DNA of 53,408 bases from Nocardia xishanensis NBRC 101358 (GTDB lineage Bacteria > Actinomycetota > Actinomycetes > Mycobacteriales > Mycobacteriaceae). Made by a program: the position numbers and the translations under genes. The stretch covers positions 1 to 53,408 of the forward strand of contig NZ_BDCF01000057.1 in NCBI RefSeq assembly GCF_001613365.1, written 5' to 3'. Position 1 is the first letter of the stretch. The number at the start of each line of letters is the position of its first letter. The notes under the pieces were generated by a model. The model searched no databases and was not told the DNA's origin. It saw only the letters and a program-made list of their open reading frames with translations. Positions 18,338-25,998 of the stretch are shown here, one piece after another.

Positions 18338-19534
18338 TCAGCTGCGAGTAAGGCGAAAAGGCCCGCGGTCCCAGCGCCATTCGTTGCGCAGGACCAGCGC
18401 GGCGAAATCGAGTAGTTCGAGTCCGGATTCCTCGCGCAGCCGCCGCACCTCCCGCCACGGCACCGGCCCGCGCTCGACGAGTTCGGCGAGACCGTTCGCG
18501 CGGCGGGCGTCCACCTCGCGGCGGGTGAGTTCCGGTAGGCCGAGGCGGCTTCCCGTCCACACCAGCCACCCCCAGCCCTCGGCGTGCGCCCTGCTGCGCG
18601 CCGCCGCCGACTTGGCGCGGTTGACGTGGAAGGCGACGTGGCCGAGCGGTTGGACGTCGATCAGCGCCACCCGGCCGTCGGTGAAACGCGCGGCGACGCT
18701 CGGATAGTGGACGCGCTCCGAGCCGTCGATGTCGTAGCGCACCGCGATCGGATGTTCCTGGAACGTCTCGACCGTGTCGGCCGCGTTGAGCGTACGCAGC
18801 AACCGGGCTTGCAGCGCGGAGTCGAAGCCGACATCGCGTCCCACCTTGTCCAGGTAGAACCGGCCGCGTCCCTCGTCGTCGCCGTCGACTGTGCGGGCGG
18901 AGCTCGTCGGCAGCGGGGCAGGCGAGCCCGCGGACCATTCGATCCGCGCCGGCCATTCGCCGATCTCGGTCGCGGCCGCGGGCTCGGCGTCGCGCAGCTT
19001 CGCCAGCTGCCGGTTCGTCTTCTTCTGCCACGCCATGATCCGCTGCATGACGTAGCCCGCGATCCGTTTCGCGTCCTCGGGCGCGTGTCCCGCGAGCCGC
19101 AGTTTCAGATACGACAGCTCGTTGGCCGCCAGATCCGTATCGGTCGCGTACGTCTCTACCAGCAGCGCCCGCACCAGCGCCGAATCCCGCCCGTCCACCG
19201 GATACCGCCCCGCGAACACCTCCGCCTCGCGTCCGCCGATCACCGCCGCCTCCCGCAGCATCTGCCCGACCGCCCGAGTGTGCAACTGCCGCACCCGATC
19301 CCGCGCCAGATCGAACCGCGCCCCGATCCGCGCCAACGTCTCCGGCCCCTCCCCACCGATCCCCAGCCGATACCCGACGATCTCCGCATCCCGCTTCCGC
19401 CGCTCCGCATGCACCCCCACCAACCCGGCCAACACCTCGTTGACCTCTTCCAGCCCGAACGACACCTCCCCTCGAATGTCATCCACGAACAACCCCCCGT
19501 CCTCCGCGCCCCCAAACCCCAATTCACCAGCCAC
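18338..19534 (-). CDS. Sigma-region-4-like HTH fused to TnsA-like nuclease-fold domain
   Basis: A 398-residue protein. Near residues 55-90, TLARIGARFDLARDRVRQLHTRAV is a sigma-70 region 4 type helix-turn-helix. The second half contains VETFQEHPIAVRYDIDG, HYPSVAARFTDGRVALIDVQPLG and ARAHAEGWGWLVWTG-like strands, reminiscent of TnsA/PD-(D/E)XK endonucleases. However, the usual first Asp is Ser (YPSV) and the E-x-K position reads DVQ, so catalysis is uncertain. GTG 19534 is chosen because TAGGCT (19542-19547 on the other strand) ends seven bases before it. No TnsB/C genes are nearby, so it is not part of a visible transposon. Confidence 0.62.
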   Translation of the reverse strand: MAGELGFGGAEDGGLFVDDIRGEVSFGLEEVNEVLAGLVGVHAERRKRDAEIVGYRLGIGGEGPETLARIGARFDLARDRVRQLHTRAVGQMLREAAVIGGREAEVFAGRYPVDGRDSALVRALLVETYATDTDLAANELSYLKLRLAGHAPEDAKRIAGYVMQRIMAWQKKTNRQLAKLRDAEPAAATEIGEWPARIEWSAGSPAPLPTSSARTVDGDDEGRGRFYLDKVGRDVGFDSALQARLLRTLNAADTVETFQEHPIAVRYDIDGSERVHYPSVAARFTDGRVALIDVQPLGHVAFHVNRAKSAAARSRAHAEGWGWLVWTGSRLGLPELTRREVDARRANGLAELVERGPVPWREVRRLREESGLELLDFAALVLRNEWRWDRGPFRLTRS

Positions 19535-19679
19535 AACCGGCAGCCTAACCGCGCCACCGGACAATCTCGAGCCTTCCGCGCGACCCGGCACGATCACGTG
19601 GTGAACAGTCCGGCGTCGAAAAGCTGATGTATCGGGTGGAACTGCTGGCGGGAAGCGCCGGGCGATCGGAAACGAAAAC

Positions 19680-19711
19680 AAGTAGGGCCCCCTCGAAAGG
19701 GGGCCCTACTT
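19680..19711 (-). terminator. Terminator of the Gly-Cys-Val tRNA operon
   Basis: Perfect 13-base arms (AAGTAGGGCCCCC and its complement) surround a six-base loop just downstream of tRNA-Val. In the minus direction TGTTTTCGTTT follows, giving a U-rich tail. This is a canonical intrinsic terminator. Confidence 0.9.
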
Positions 19712-19721
19712 GGTGAGATGG

Positions 19722-19794
19722 TGCGCGATACTGGGATTGAACCAGTGACCTCTTCCGTGTCAGGGAAGCGCTCTCCCGCTGAGCTAATCGCGCG
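19722..19794 (-). tRNA. valV: tRNA-Val(GAC)
   Basis: A 73-base cloverleaf: acceptor GCGCGAT/ATCGCGC, D-arm GCTC-AGCGGGA-GAGC, anticodon loop CTGACAC with anticodon GAC, T-arm ACTGG-TTCAATC-CCAGT and discriminator A. It is the third gene of a Gly-Cys-Val transcript, one base from tRNA-Cys, and the CCA end is not encoded. Confidence 0.95.
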
Positions 19795-19795
19795 A

Positions 19796-19865
19796 GGTGG
19801 AGACGGGAATCGAACCCGTGTGCACGGCTTTGCAGGCCGTTGCCTCACCACTCGGCCACTCCACC
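19796..19865 (-). tRNA. cysU: tRNA-Cys(GCA)
   Basis: A 70-base cloverleaf with acceptor GGTGGAG/CTCCACC, anticodon loop CTGCAAA with anticodon GCA, T-loop TTCGATT and discriminator U. It is separated from tRNA-Val by one base, so maturation must rely on exact RNase cuts. Confidence 0.95.
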
Positions 19866-19910
19866 GCGCAAAGGGGGAAGGCTGTTTACACTGCCTGGCC
19901 CTACCTCTCG

Positions 19911-19983
19911 AGCGGATGACGGGATTCGAACCCGCGACCCTCACCTTGGCAAGGTGATGCGCTACCAGCTGCGCTACATCCGC
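19911..19983 (-). tRNA. glyV: tRNA-Gly(GCC)
   Basis: A 73-base cloverleaf: acceptor GCGGATG/CATCCGC, anticodon loop TTGCCAA with anticodon GCC, T-loop TTCGAAT and discriminator U. It is the first gene of the Gly-Cys-Val tRNA operon; the order matches that of mycobacteria. Confidence 0.95.
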
Positions 19984-20032
19984 ATTTTGCATCTCGGGGG
20001 CTTCCGTTCCGGCCTCCGTGGTGCGAGACAGA

Positions 20033-20062
20033 ACATTAGCCGACGCCCGGTGAAAGGTACAA
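20033..20062 (-). promoter_or_regulatory. Promoter of the tRNA-Gly-Cys-Val operon
   Basis: Reading the minus strand, TTGTAC (20062-20057), an 18-base spacer and TAATGT (20038-20033) form a sigma-70-type promoter about 50 bases ahead of tRNA-Gly. The core GCTAATGTTC followed by TCTCG is shared with the promoter of the divergent tRNA-Val(CAC). Confidence 0.65.
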
Positions 20063-20415
20063 ATCCGCTGGTAGAACGGCTGGAAACGGCGAAGTTGCGA
20101 GTGTGGCCGCTGCGGCCGCTGGGGTGTGGGGGACTGAGGAGGCGGATGCGGCGTCGGATCGCACGCCTTGATGACGCATCCCATCGCGGGCCATGGCGCG
20201 GCATCTGATCGCGCGAGCTCGGCCAGTGCCCTGGGATCCCTTCGGGCGGTCATCCGGGCATCCGCGATCGACATCCGCGCGGGGGGCGGCTGGAGCCGCC
20301 GCCGACGGGTTCGGTGGTGCGGGCCACGTGGGTGGGTGAAAGGTGGGGCGGTGACTCATCCGCAACAGGACCACTCACCCGCAACACGACGAATCGGTGC
20401 TGTCCGGGTGGCGAT
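20063..20415. other. Region between divergent tRNA promoters
   Basis: The 19984-20493 interval holds no protein gene. Apart from the two tRNA promoters I see only G-rich stretches around 20280 and no conserved ORF. Confidence 0.45.
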
Positions 20416-20446
20416 TTGGTGGCTGACCGGTAGAGCGTGCTAATGT
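20416..20446 (+). promoter_or_regulatory. Promoter of tRNA-Val(CAC)
   Basis: TAATGT at 20441-20446 with TTGGTG 19 bases upstream. The block GCTAATGTTC...TCTCG is nearly identical to that of the opposite tRNA operon, which supports it although the -35 is weak. Confidence 0.55.
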
Positions 20447-20493
20447 TCCATCTCGTTCGGACGGCATCGAGTCGCCGCCCGGACAGAGAGTTC

Positions 20494-20565
20494 GGTCTCA
20501 TAGCTCAGCGGGAGAGCGTCCGCCTCACACGCGGAAGGTCGCTGGTTCGATCCCAGCTGGGACCA
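20494..20565 (+). tRNA. tRNA-Val(CAC)
   Basis: A 72-base cloverleaf: acceptor GGTCTCA/TGGGACC, D-arm GCTC-AGCGGGA-GAGC, anticodon loop CTCACAC with anticodon CAC, T-arm GCTGG-TTCGATC-CCAGC and discriminator A. It complements the GAC isoacceptor encoded on the other strand and reads GTG codons. Confidence 0.95.
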
Positions 20566-20574
20566 CTCATAAAG

Positions 20575-20622
20575 AAGACCCTGACCAGGCAGTTTCTGGT
20601 TCAGGGTCTTTTCTCTTTTCGG
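20575..20622 (+). terminator. Terminator of tRNA-Val(CAC)
   Basis: AAGACCCTGA and CCAG pair with CTGG and TCAGGGTCTT across a short loop and are followed by TTCTCTTTT. This is a strong intrinsic terminator ten bases after the tRNA. Confidence 0.9.
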
Positions 20623-21431
20623 GCGCTTTCGTCCAACGTCACGACCCGTCCCACACTTTCCGAAGGCCTTCGAAGTCGTCTGCGTTGCTTCCTGGGATCG
20701 CGGGTCAGGCCGAGTCGCGCACCGGAGCTGGATTGCCGGAGCCGGTCGGCGGAGAGCGGAGACGACGAAAATATCGCGGGTCCCGTGTGGTGCTCTTTCC
20801 ACGGGCTCGGCACCGGTGTGACGCAGTCGTCGGGTCTCGGAACGCAAGGCTGCCCTGGTGCAGATACTGGGCGACCGCTTCACCAATCACGTCGGGGATA
20901 CCGGACAACGCCTCCCGTCCCGATGTGGCGCGATGCAGCACGGGGGGAGGCGGACGACAGGAAGTACCTGAATCCGCCTGTCTCGGAACGAAATTCCCCA
21001 GCCGGTGGCAGTGCCCTGGAATTCGGGACAGCAACCGGCCAGCACCGCCCGCAACGCCGGTGACTTCAGGAAGCATCGGTCCGGCTGCCTCGCGCGATCG
21101 ATCACCGCCGATCGGCTCATTGATCAACTCGACGGCATCGCTGTGATGATGGCTACCCGGCCATGCAACAGATGACGGCCTCGAACTCGCACGTGCGGCG
21201 GTGACCGGCCAACTCCGGGGTCCGTCAGTGTGAGATCGCCCGGATCGTATGGGGCAACACTCAATTGGCGCTTCCAACTCCACACGAAACGCCGCCGAGC
21301 ACACCGCGAGCGAGACCCACGCCAGAGCGGCGCAACCACCTGGCGACCTCACGAGTGGGGATCCGCCCTCTGTGATTTCCAGGCCCTCATTAGCATCGAT
21401 GCGGCGAAGAGATCGAGAAATCCGAGGACGT
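20623..21431. other. 0.8-kb stretch without a recognised gene
   Basis: This region lies between the tRNA terminator and the GAPDH gene. It is less GC-rich than its surroundings, and its open frames (for example 20705-21352 on the minus strand) have odd composition and no recognisable motif. No integrase, att-like copy of the tRNA end, or IS end is seen. It could be a long leader for the GAPDH gene, a non-coding RNA, or a decayed insertion beside a tRNA. Confidence 0.4.
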
Positions 21432-22913
21432 GTGTTGACTACCGAACAACTTGACCGCTGGAATGCTCAGGAAGCCGCTGCGGAGGCGATGATCCCCATC
21501 ATCGGCACGTTGTATCGGGCGAAGGGCGTGACGATCCTGCTGCACAGCCGCTCGCTGGTGAACAAGTCGGTGATCAGCATCCTGCGGACGCACCGCTTCG
21601 CGCGGCAGATCGAGGGCGAAGAGTTGTCGGTCGACGAGACCCTTCCCTTCCTGGGCGTGCTCAGCGAGCTGGATCTGGGGCCGTGCAAGATCGACATCGG
21701 TCAGCTGGTCATGGCGTATCGCGCCGACGACCGCGGCCTGTCGGTCCGCGAGTTCGCCGAAACGGTCCTGGCCGACGTGACCGACGGCAACAAGGCCCAG
21801 TCGCAGGGGCCGAGGGATGTCGTCCTCTATGGCTTCGGCCGCATCGGTCGCCTTGTCGCGCGCCTGCTCATCGAGAAGGTCGGGTCGGGCAACGGCCTGA
21901 ACCTGCGCGCCGTGGTGGTGCGCAAGGGAGGCGAAGGCGATCTGGTCAAGCGCGCGTCGCTGCTGCGAAGGGATTCGGTGCACGGCCAGTTCAACGGCAC
22001 GATCAAGGTCGATGCCGAGAACAACACGATCATCGCGAACGGGAACGTGATCAAGTTCATCTACAGCGATGATCCGACCACGATCGACTACACCGAATAC
22101 GGCATCGACAACGCGATCCTGATCGACAACACCGGTAAGTGGCGTGACCGCGACGGCCTGTCGCAGCATCTGCGTCCCGGCATCGCCAAGGTCGTGCTGA
22201 CCGCACCGGGTAAGGGCGACGTGCCGAACATCGTGCACGGCGTCAACCACCGCGACCAGGACCTGTCGCAGCAGATCTTCTCGTGCGCCTCGTGCACGAC
22301 CAACGCGATCGTCCCGCCGCTCAAGGCAATGGACGACGAGTACGGCATCGTCCGCGGTCACGTCGAGACGGTTCACTCGTTCACCAACGACCAGAACCTG
22401 CTGGACAACTACCACAAGGCCGACCGCCGCGGCCGGTCGGCGCCGTTCAACCTGGTGCTCACCGAAACCGGCGCCGCGTCCGCGGTCGCGAAGGCGATGC
22501 CGGACTTCAAGGCGAAGATCACCGGCAACTCGATTCGCGTGCCAACCCCCGACGTGTCGGTCGCGATTCTGAACTTGCAGCTGGAGCGGGAGACGAGGAA
22601 GAGCGACGTGCTCGAGTACTTGCGCCAGGTTTCGCTCTCCGGTCCGTTGAGCCGAAACCTCGACTACACCGCCGCCACGGACGTGGTTTCCAGCGATTTC
22701 ATCGGATCTCGGGCCGCGGCGATCATCGATGCCAATGCCACGATCGTCGAGGGCGACACCGCGATCCTGTACGTCTGGTACGACAACGAGTTCGGCTACT
22801 CGTGCCAGGTGGTCCGGACGGTGCAGTACATCTCCGGCATCGAATACCCGACCTACCCGCAGCTCGATCGCGCCGGCGACGCTCGCGAGCTGGCCGCGGT
22901 CGACGCCGGGTAA
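21432..22913 (+). CDS. gapB: Long-form glyceraldehyde-3-phosphate dehydrogenase (GapB type)
   Basis: A 493-residue GAPDH. After an extra N-terminal region of about 130 residues comes the NAD(P) motif VLYGFGRIGRLVARLL. The catalytic SCASCTTNAIVPP with the thiol cysteine, the histidine in VETVHSFTNDQ and the C-terminal WYDNEFGYSCQVV follow. Ordinary GAPDHs are about 335 residues. The long form is like Corynebacterium glutamicum GapB, which works in gluconeogenesis. GTG 21432 is chosen because GAGGA precedes it; a TTG follows directly. The gene is alone, with two hairpins downstream. The direction of flux and cofactor are inferred from the family. Confidence 0.9.
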   Translation: MLTTEQLDRWNAQEAAAEAMIPIIGTLYRAKGVTILLHSRSLVNKSVISILRTHRFARQIEGEELSVDETLPFLGVLSELDLGPCKIDIGQLVMAYRADDRGLSVREFAETVLADVTDGNKAQSQGPRDVVLYGFGRIGRLVARLLIEKVGSGNGLNLRAVVVRKGGEGDLVKRASLLRRDSVHGQFNGTIKVDAENNTIIANGNVIKFIYSDDPTTIDYTEYGIDNAILIDNTGKWRDRDGLSQHLRPGIAKVVLTAPGKGDVPNIVHGVNHRDQDLSQQIFSCASCTTNAIVPPLKAMDDEYGIVRGHVETVHSFTNDQNLLDNYHKADRRGRSAPFNLVLTETGAASAVAKAMPDFKAKITGNSIRVPTPDVSVAILNLQLERETRKSDVLEYLRQVSLSGPLSRNLDYTAATDVVSSDFIGSRAAAIIDANATIVEGDTAILYVWYDNEFGYSCQVVRTVQYISGIEYPTYPQLDRAGDARELAAVDAG

Positions 22914-22926
22914 CCAGGGCAGCCGC

Positions 22927-23008
22927 ACGCTCGGCCGAGGTATCGGTCGGCGGCCGAGCGTTGCGGTGCTGCGGATTCGCCTCGGCCCGTTGCCTTGTGG
23001 GCCGAGGC
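22927..23008 (+). terminator. Two tandem hairpins after gapB
   Basis: The first hairpin has 11-base perfect arms ACGCTCGGCCG/CGGCCGAGCGT (22927-22961). The second has 10-base arms GCCTCGGCCC/GGGCCGAGGC (22979-23008). Together they most likely end the gapB transcript and insulate the SulP genes. Confidence 0.75.
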
Positions 23009-23221
23009 TTCGGCGGCGATTACAGGGGGGCACGCCGGTACCGAAATACTTTGCGCTTCTGCGCCTTTCGGCGAACCGATCGTGCGACACAACCGCGCGG
23101 GTCCCATTGGAACGATCCCGCGGACGGTCCAAGACGGCATGCGCGAGAACGACTCCCGCGATCTGCCCGCGACCTCGGTCCGCTCGGCCCGTTCCGGCGT
23201 GTTCGGAACGCTCTGCCATAA
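23009..23221. other. Non-coding interval upstream of the first SulP gene
   Basis: Nothing gene-like is visible between the gapB terminators and the CRP-type site. The frames here are shadows without start signals. Confidence 0.4.
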
Positions 23222-23237
23222 TGTGACTTGCATCACA
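23222..23237. promoter_or_regulatory. CRP-type site upstream of SulP-CA gene 1
   Basis: TGTGACTTGCATCACA is a perfect TGTGA-N6-TCACA site, the consensus of CRP/Cmr-family regulators in mycobacteria and relatives. Its centre lies 55 bases before a conserved promoter-like element. An equivalent site stands in front of the second SulP gene. Confidence 0.7.
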
Positions 23238-23284
23238 TTTTGATAGCACTTGCCTCGTAGACGCCATATTGCGCTTTCCATGCG

Positions 23285-23306
23285 CTTTGCAGAGTCTTTA
23301 CTATTA
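23285..23306 (+). promoter_or_regulatory. Conserved promoter-like element of SulP-CA gene 1
   Basis: CTTTGC-NN-AGTCTTTAC followed by TATTA. The same string, with two changed spacer bases, occurs at 25830-25851 before the second paralogue. TACTAT (23299-23304) could be the -10 hexamer, giving a leader of about 190 bases. Confidence 0.5.
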
Positions 23307-23498
23307 GGGTGACCTGTGCGCCACTAGGTCGCCGCTTCACTGAACTGTCGCTAGAACCCACAGTGTCTTGGACCCCGCTCGCTCCGCGCTCCACCGAGTA
23401 GGCGCTCCACCAAGCTCCGCCCGCCGTTCGCTTTCGATGCCAGTGCATATTGCCCCGATGAACCGGATCGGCTGCCGCCGAGACGGCGAAGGAGAACT

Positions 23499-25772
23499 AT
23501 GTCGACCGACACCGATTCCGCACCACGGACGTCGCGGCTCGCCCGCGTTCTGCACCACGATGTCCCCGCTTCCGTCGTGGTTTTCCTTGTCGCCCTACCG
23601 CTTTCGCTCGGTATCGCGGTCGCCTCCGGTGCGCCCGTCGCGGCGGGCTTGATCGCGGCGGTGGTCGGCGGTGTGGTGGCCGGGCTGCTCGGCGGCTCGG
23701 CGGTCCAGGTCAGTGGGCCCACGGCGAGTCTCACCGTGGTTGTCGCCGAGAGCGTGCACCATTTCGGCTGGGCGGCAACCTGTTTCATCACCGTAGGGGC
23801 GGGCGTGTTGCAGATCCTCTTCGGGCTCAGCCGGATCGCGCGCGGCGCGCTGGCCATCGCCCCGGTGGTGGTGCACGGCATGCTGGCGGGCATCGGCGTG
23901 ATCATCGCACTGCAACAGGTGCACGTGCTGCTGGGCGGCGCGTCGCTGAGTTCGCCGTTCCAGAGCCTGATCCAGCTGCCGCACCAGCTGATGTCGGTGC
24001 ACCCCGGCGACCTGTGCGCGGGGCTGGTGGTGATCGCGATCCTGATCGCCTGGCGTTTCCTGCCGCGCCGGGTGCGCACGGTGCCAGGCCCGCTGGTGGC
24101 GGTGGTGGCCGCCACCGTGCTTTCGCTGCTGCTGCACAGCGACGTGGATCGAATCGTATTGAGCGGCTCGATGTTCGACGCGATCGGTCTGCCCGCGGTC
24201 CCGGCGGGAGGCTGGTTCGCGGTGTTCGTCACGATGATCACGATCGCGCTGATCGCTAGCGTCGAGACGCTGCTCTCCGCGATGGCCGTGGACAAGGTGC
24301 GGCCGGGCAACCGGACCGACCTCGATCGCGAATTGATCGGTCAGGGCGCGGCGAACGTGACCTCCGGCCTGCTCGGCGGTCTACCGATCGCCGCGGTGAT
24401 CGTGCGCAGCATCACCAATGCCAACGCGGGCGCCCGGACCAGGGCGGCGACCGTCCTGCACGGGCTCTGGGTGCTGGTCTTCGCGGTGGCGCTGGCCGGG
24501 CTGGTGCAGCAGATTCCCAAGGCGGCGCTGGCCGGGCTGCTCATCCTGATCGGCGTGCAACTGATCAAGCTGGCGCACATCCGGCTGGCCGCGCGCAACG
24601 GCGACCTGGCCGTCTATCTGGCCACGGTGCTCGGGGTGGTATTCCTGAATCTGTTGCAGGGCATGGCTGTCGGGCTCGCGTTGTCGGTCGCGCTGCTGCT
24701 GTGGCGGGTGGTCAGGGTGACGATCGTGGCCGAACCGGTGGCGCACGCGCGGCGCTGGGTGGTCACCATCGACGGCACCTGCACCTTCCTCGCGCTGCCG
24801 AAGCTCACCGCGGAGCTGGCCAAGGTGCCGCCTGGCGTCCCGGTGACGGTCGAGATGACCGTCGATTTCCTCGACCACGCCTCGTACGAGCTGATCACCG
24901 ACTGGGCACGACAGCGCGAAGAGCACGGCGCCCCAGTCGATTTCGCGGAGATCGGCGCCGCGCGCATGGCGGCGGTGGTGCACGGCCCGCCCGAGCGCGG
25001 GCACGCGCGCAAGGTGCTCGACGAGGTGATCGGTCCGTGGCGGCGCACCGGCGGCCGCGTGGATCGGATCGCCGCGGGCATCGCGGCCTACCACCGCGGC
25101 CACGCGCACCTCATGCGCCCGCACCTGGACGGCCTGCGCAACCGTCACGACGCGGACTCGTTCTTCTTGACCTGCGCCGACGCCAGGATCGTGCCCAACG
25201 TCATCACAAACAGCGGTCCCGGCGACCTGTTCACCGTGCGCAACGTGGGCAATCTGGCGCCGGTCGGCGGCAGCGACGTCTCGGTCGAAGCCGCGCTGAT
25301 CTACGCGCTCGAAAAGCTGGACGTGCGCGCGGTGGTGGTGTGCGGGCACTCCGGCTGCGGCGCGATGGAGGCGCTGCACCGGGAAGTTCCGGCGGGGCCG
25401 GGGCTGGGGGACTGGCTGGCGCACGCCAGGCCGACGCTGGACCGGTTCCGGCTCGGGCATCCGGTCGCCGAGGCCGCGGAGCTGGCCGGGTTCGGCGAGG
25501 TCGACCAGCTGGGCATGGTGAACGTGGCCGTGCAGTTGGAGACGCTGCGCGCCTATCCCGCGGTGCGCCGCGCAATCGAGGAGCGCGGGGTGGTGGTGTC
25601 CGGCCTGTTCTTCGATATCGCGACCGCGCGGGTGATCGAGGTGCGGGTGGACGGAATCGCGGAATTCGATGATGCGGACGGTCATGCGGCCGCCGAGCCG
25701 GTCCGGGCCGGCGGCAGGGTCGGGTCACGAACGGAAGGGGCTGTGCGACGGCGTATTTGGACGAAGGTGTGA
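23499..25772 (+). CDS. SulP transporter-carbonic anhydrase fusion 1
   Basis: A 757-residue fusion. Residues about 20-425 are a SulP anion transporter with 10-12 membrane segments (VVFLVALPLSLGIAVASGAP, ELIGQGAANVTSGLLGGLPI). Residues about 435-510 look like a STAS domain. Residues about 545-735 are a beta-carbonic anhydrase: SFFLTCADAR gives the first Cys and the Asp-Arg dyad, and VCGHSGCGAM gives the zinc His and Cys. Such fusions (M. tuberculosis Rv3273 type) are thought to couple bicarbonate transport with CO2 hydration at the inner membrane face. GAAGGAG precedes ATG 23499. A paralogue follows in tandem. Confidence 0.92.
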   Translation: MSTDTDSAPRTSRLARVLHHDVPASVVVFLVALPLSLGIAVASGAPVAAGLIAAVVGGVVAGLLGGSAVQVSGPTASLTVVVAESVHHFGWAATCFITVGAGVLQILFGLSRIARGALAIAPVVVHGMLAGIGVIIALQQVHVLLGGASLSSPFQSLIQLPHQLMSVHPGDLCAGLVVIAILIAWRFLPRRVRTVPGPLVAVVAATVLSLLLHSDVDRIVLSGSMFDAIGLPAVPAGGWFAVFVTMITIALIASVETLLSAMAVDKVRPGNRTDLDRELIGQGAANVTSGLLGGLPIAAVIVRSITNANAGARTRAATVLHGLWVLVFAVALAGLVQQIPKAALAGLLILIGVQLIKLAHIRLAARNGDLAVYLATVLGVVFLNLLQGMAVGLALSVALLLWRVVRVTIVAEPVAHARRWVVTIDGTCTFLALPKLTAELAKVPPGVPVTVEMTVDFLDHASYELITDWARQREEHGAPVDFAEIGAARMAAVVHGPPERGHARKVLDEVIGPWRRTGGRVDRIAAGIAAYHRGHAHLMRPHLDGLRNRHDADSFFLTCADARIVPNVITNSGPGDLFTVRNVGNLAPVGGSDVSVEAALIYALEKLDVRAVVVCGHSGCGAMEALHREVPAGPGLGDWLAHARPTLDRFRLGHPVAEAAELAGFGEVDQLGMVNVAVQLETLRAYPAVRRAIEERGVVVSGLFFDIATARVIEVRVDGIAEFDDADGHAAAEPVRAGGRVGSRTEGAVRRRIWTKV

Positions 25773-25784
25773 ACGATTTCACAC
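25767..25784. promoter_or_regulatory. CRP-type site upstream of SulP-CA gene 2
   Basis: GTGTGAACGATTTCACAC is an 18-base inverted repeat with seven-base perfect arms that contains TGTGA-N6-TCACA. It overlaps the stop codon of SulP-CA gene 1. Its distance to the next conserved element (55 bases centre to start) equals that of the first copy. Confidence 0.7.
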
Positions 25785-25829
25785 CGAAAGCGCGATATCG
25801 AAAGTGGCATTTTCGGCACAGTTCTCAGG

Positions 25830-25851
25830 CTTTGCTAAGTCTTTACCAATA
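25830..25851 (+). promoter_or_regulatory. Conserved promoter-like element of SulP-CA gene 2
   Basis: CTTTGC-TA-AGTCTTTAC followed by CAATA, nearly identical to the element at 23285. It lies about 150 bases before the gene start, so the second copy has its own promoter rather than relying on read-through. Confidence 0.5.
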
Positions 25852-25998
25852 CCCTTGAAGAGGTTTACTTCTCGGCCCGGCGCCGTGCCGGGAACTGCTC
25901 CACCGCGAGATGCCGGTTCGCGGTCTATTGCCCTGCTGGACATGTTGATCGTCAACCGACCTCGGCGCTTCGGCGTCGAGTCGGCGAAGGAGAAAGTC

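Noticed and set aside
18338..19534. Tn7-like transposon
   Set aside because: Only a TnsA-like domain is seen. No TnsB, TnsC, end repeats or cargo boundary are present, and the active site is altered.
19680..19711. IS-element terminal inverted repeat
   Set aside because: The arms are adjacent and form a terminator of the tRNA operon; there is no transposase.
20437..21063. A 208-codon plus-strand frame across tRNA-Val(CAC)
   Set aside because: It translates the tRNA and its terminator, so it is not a gene.
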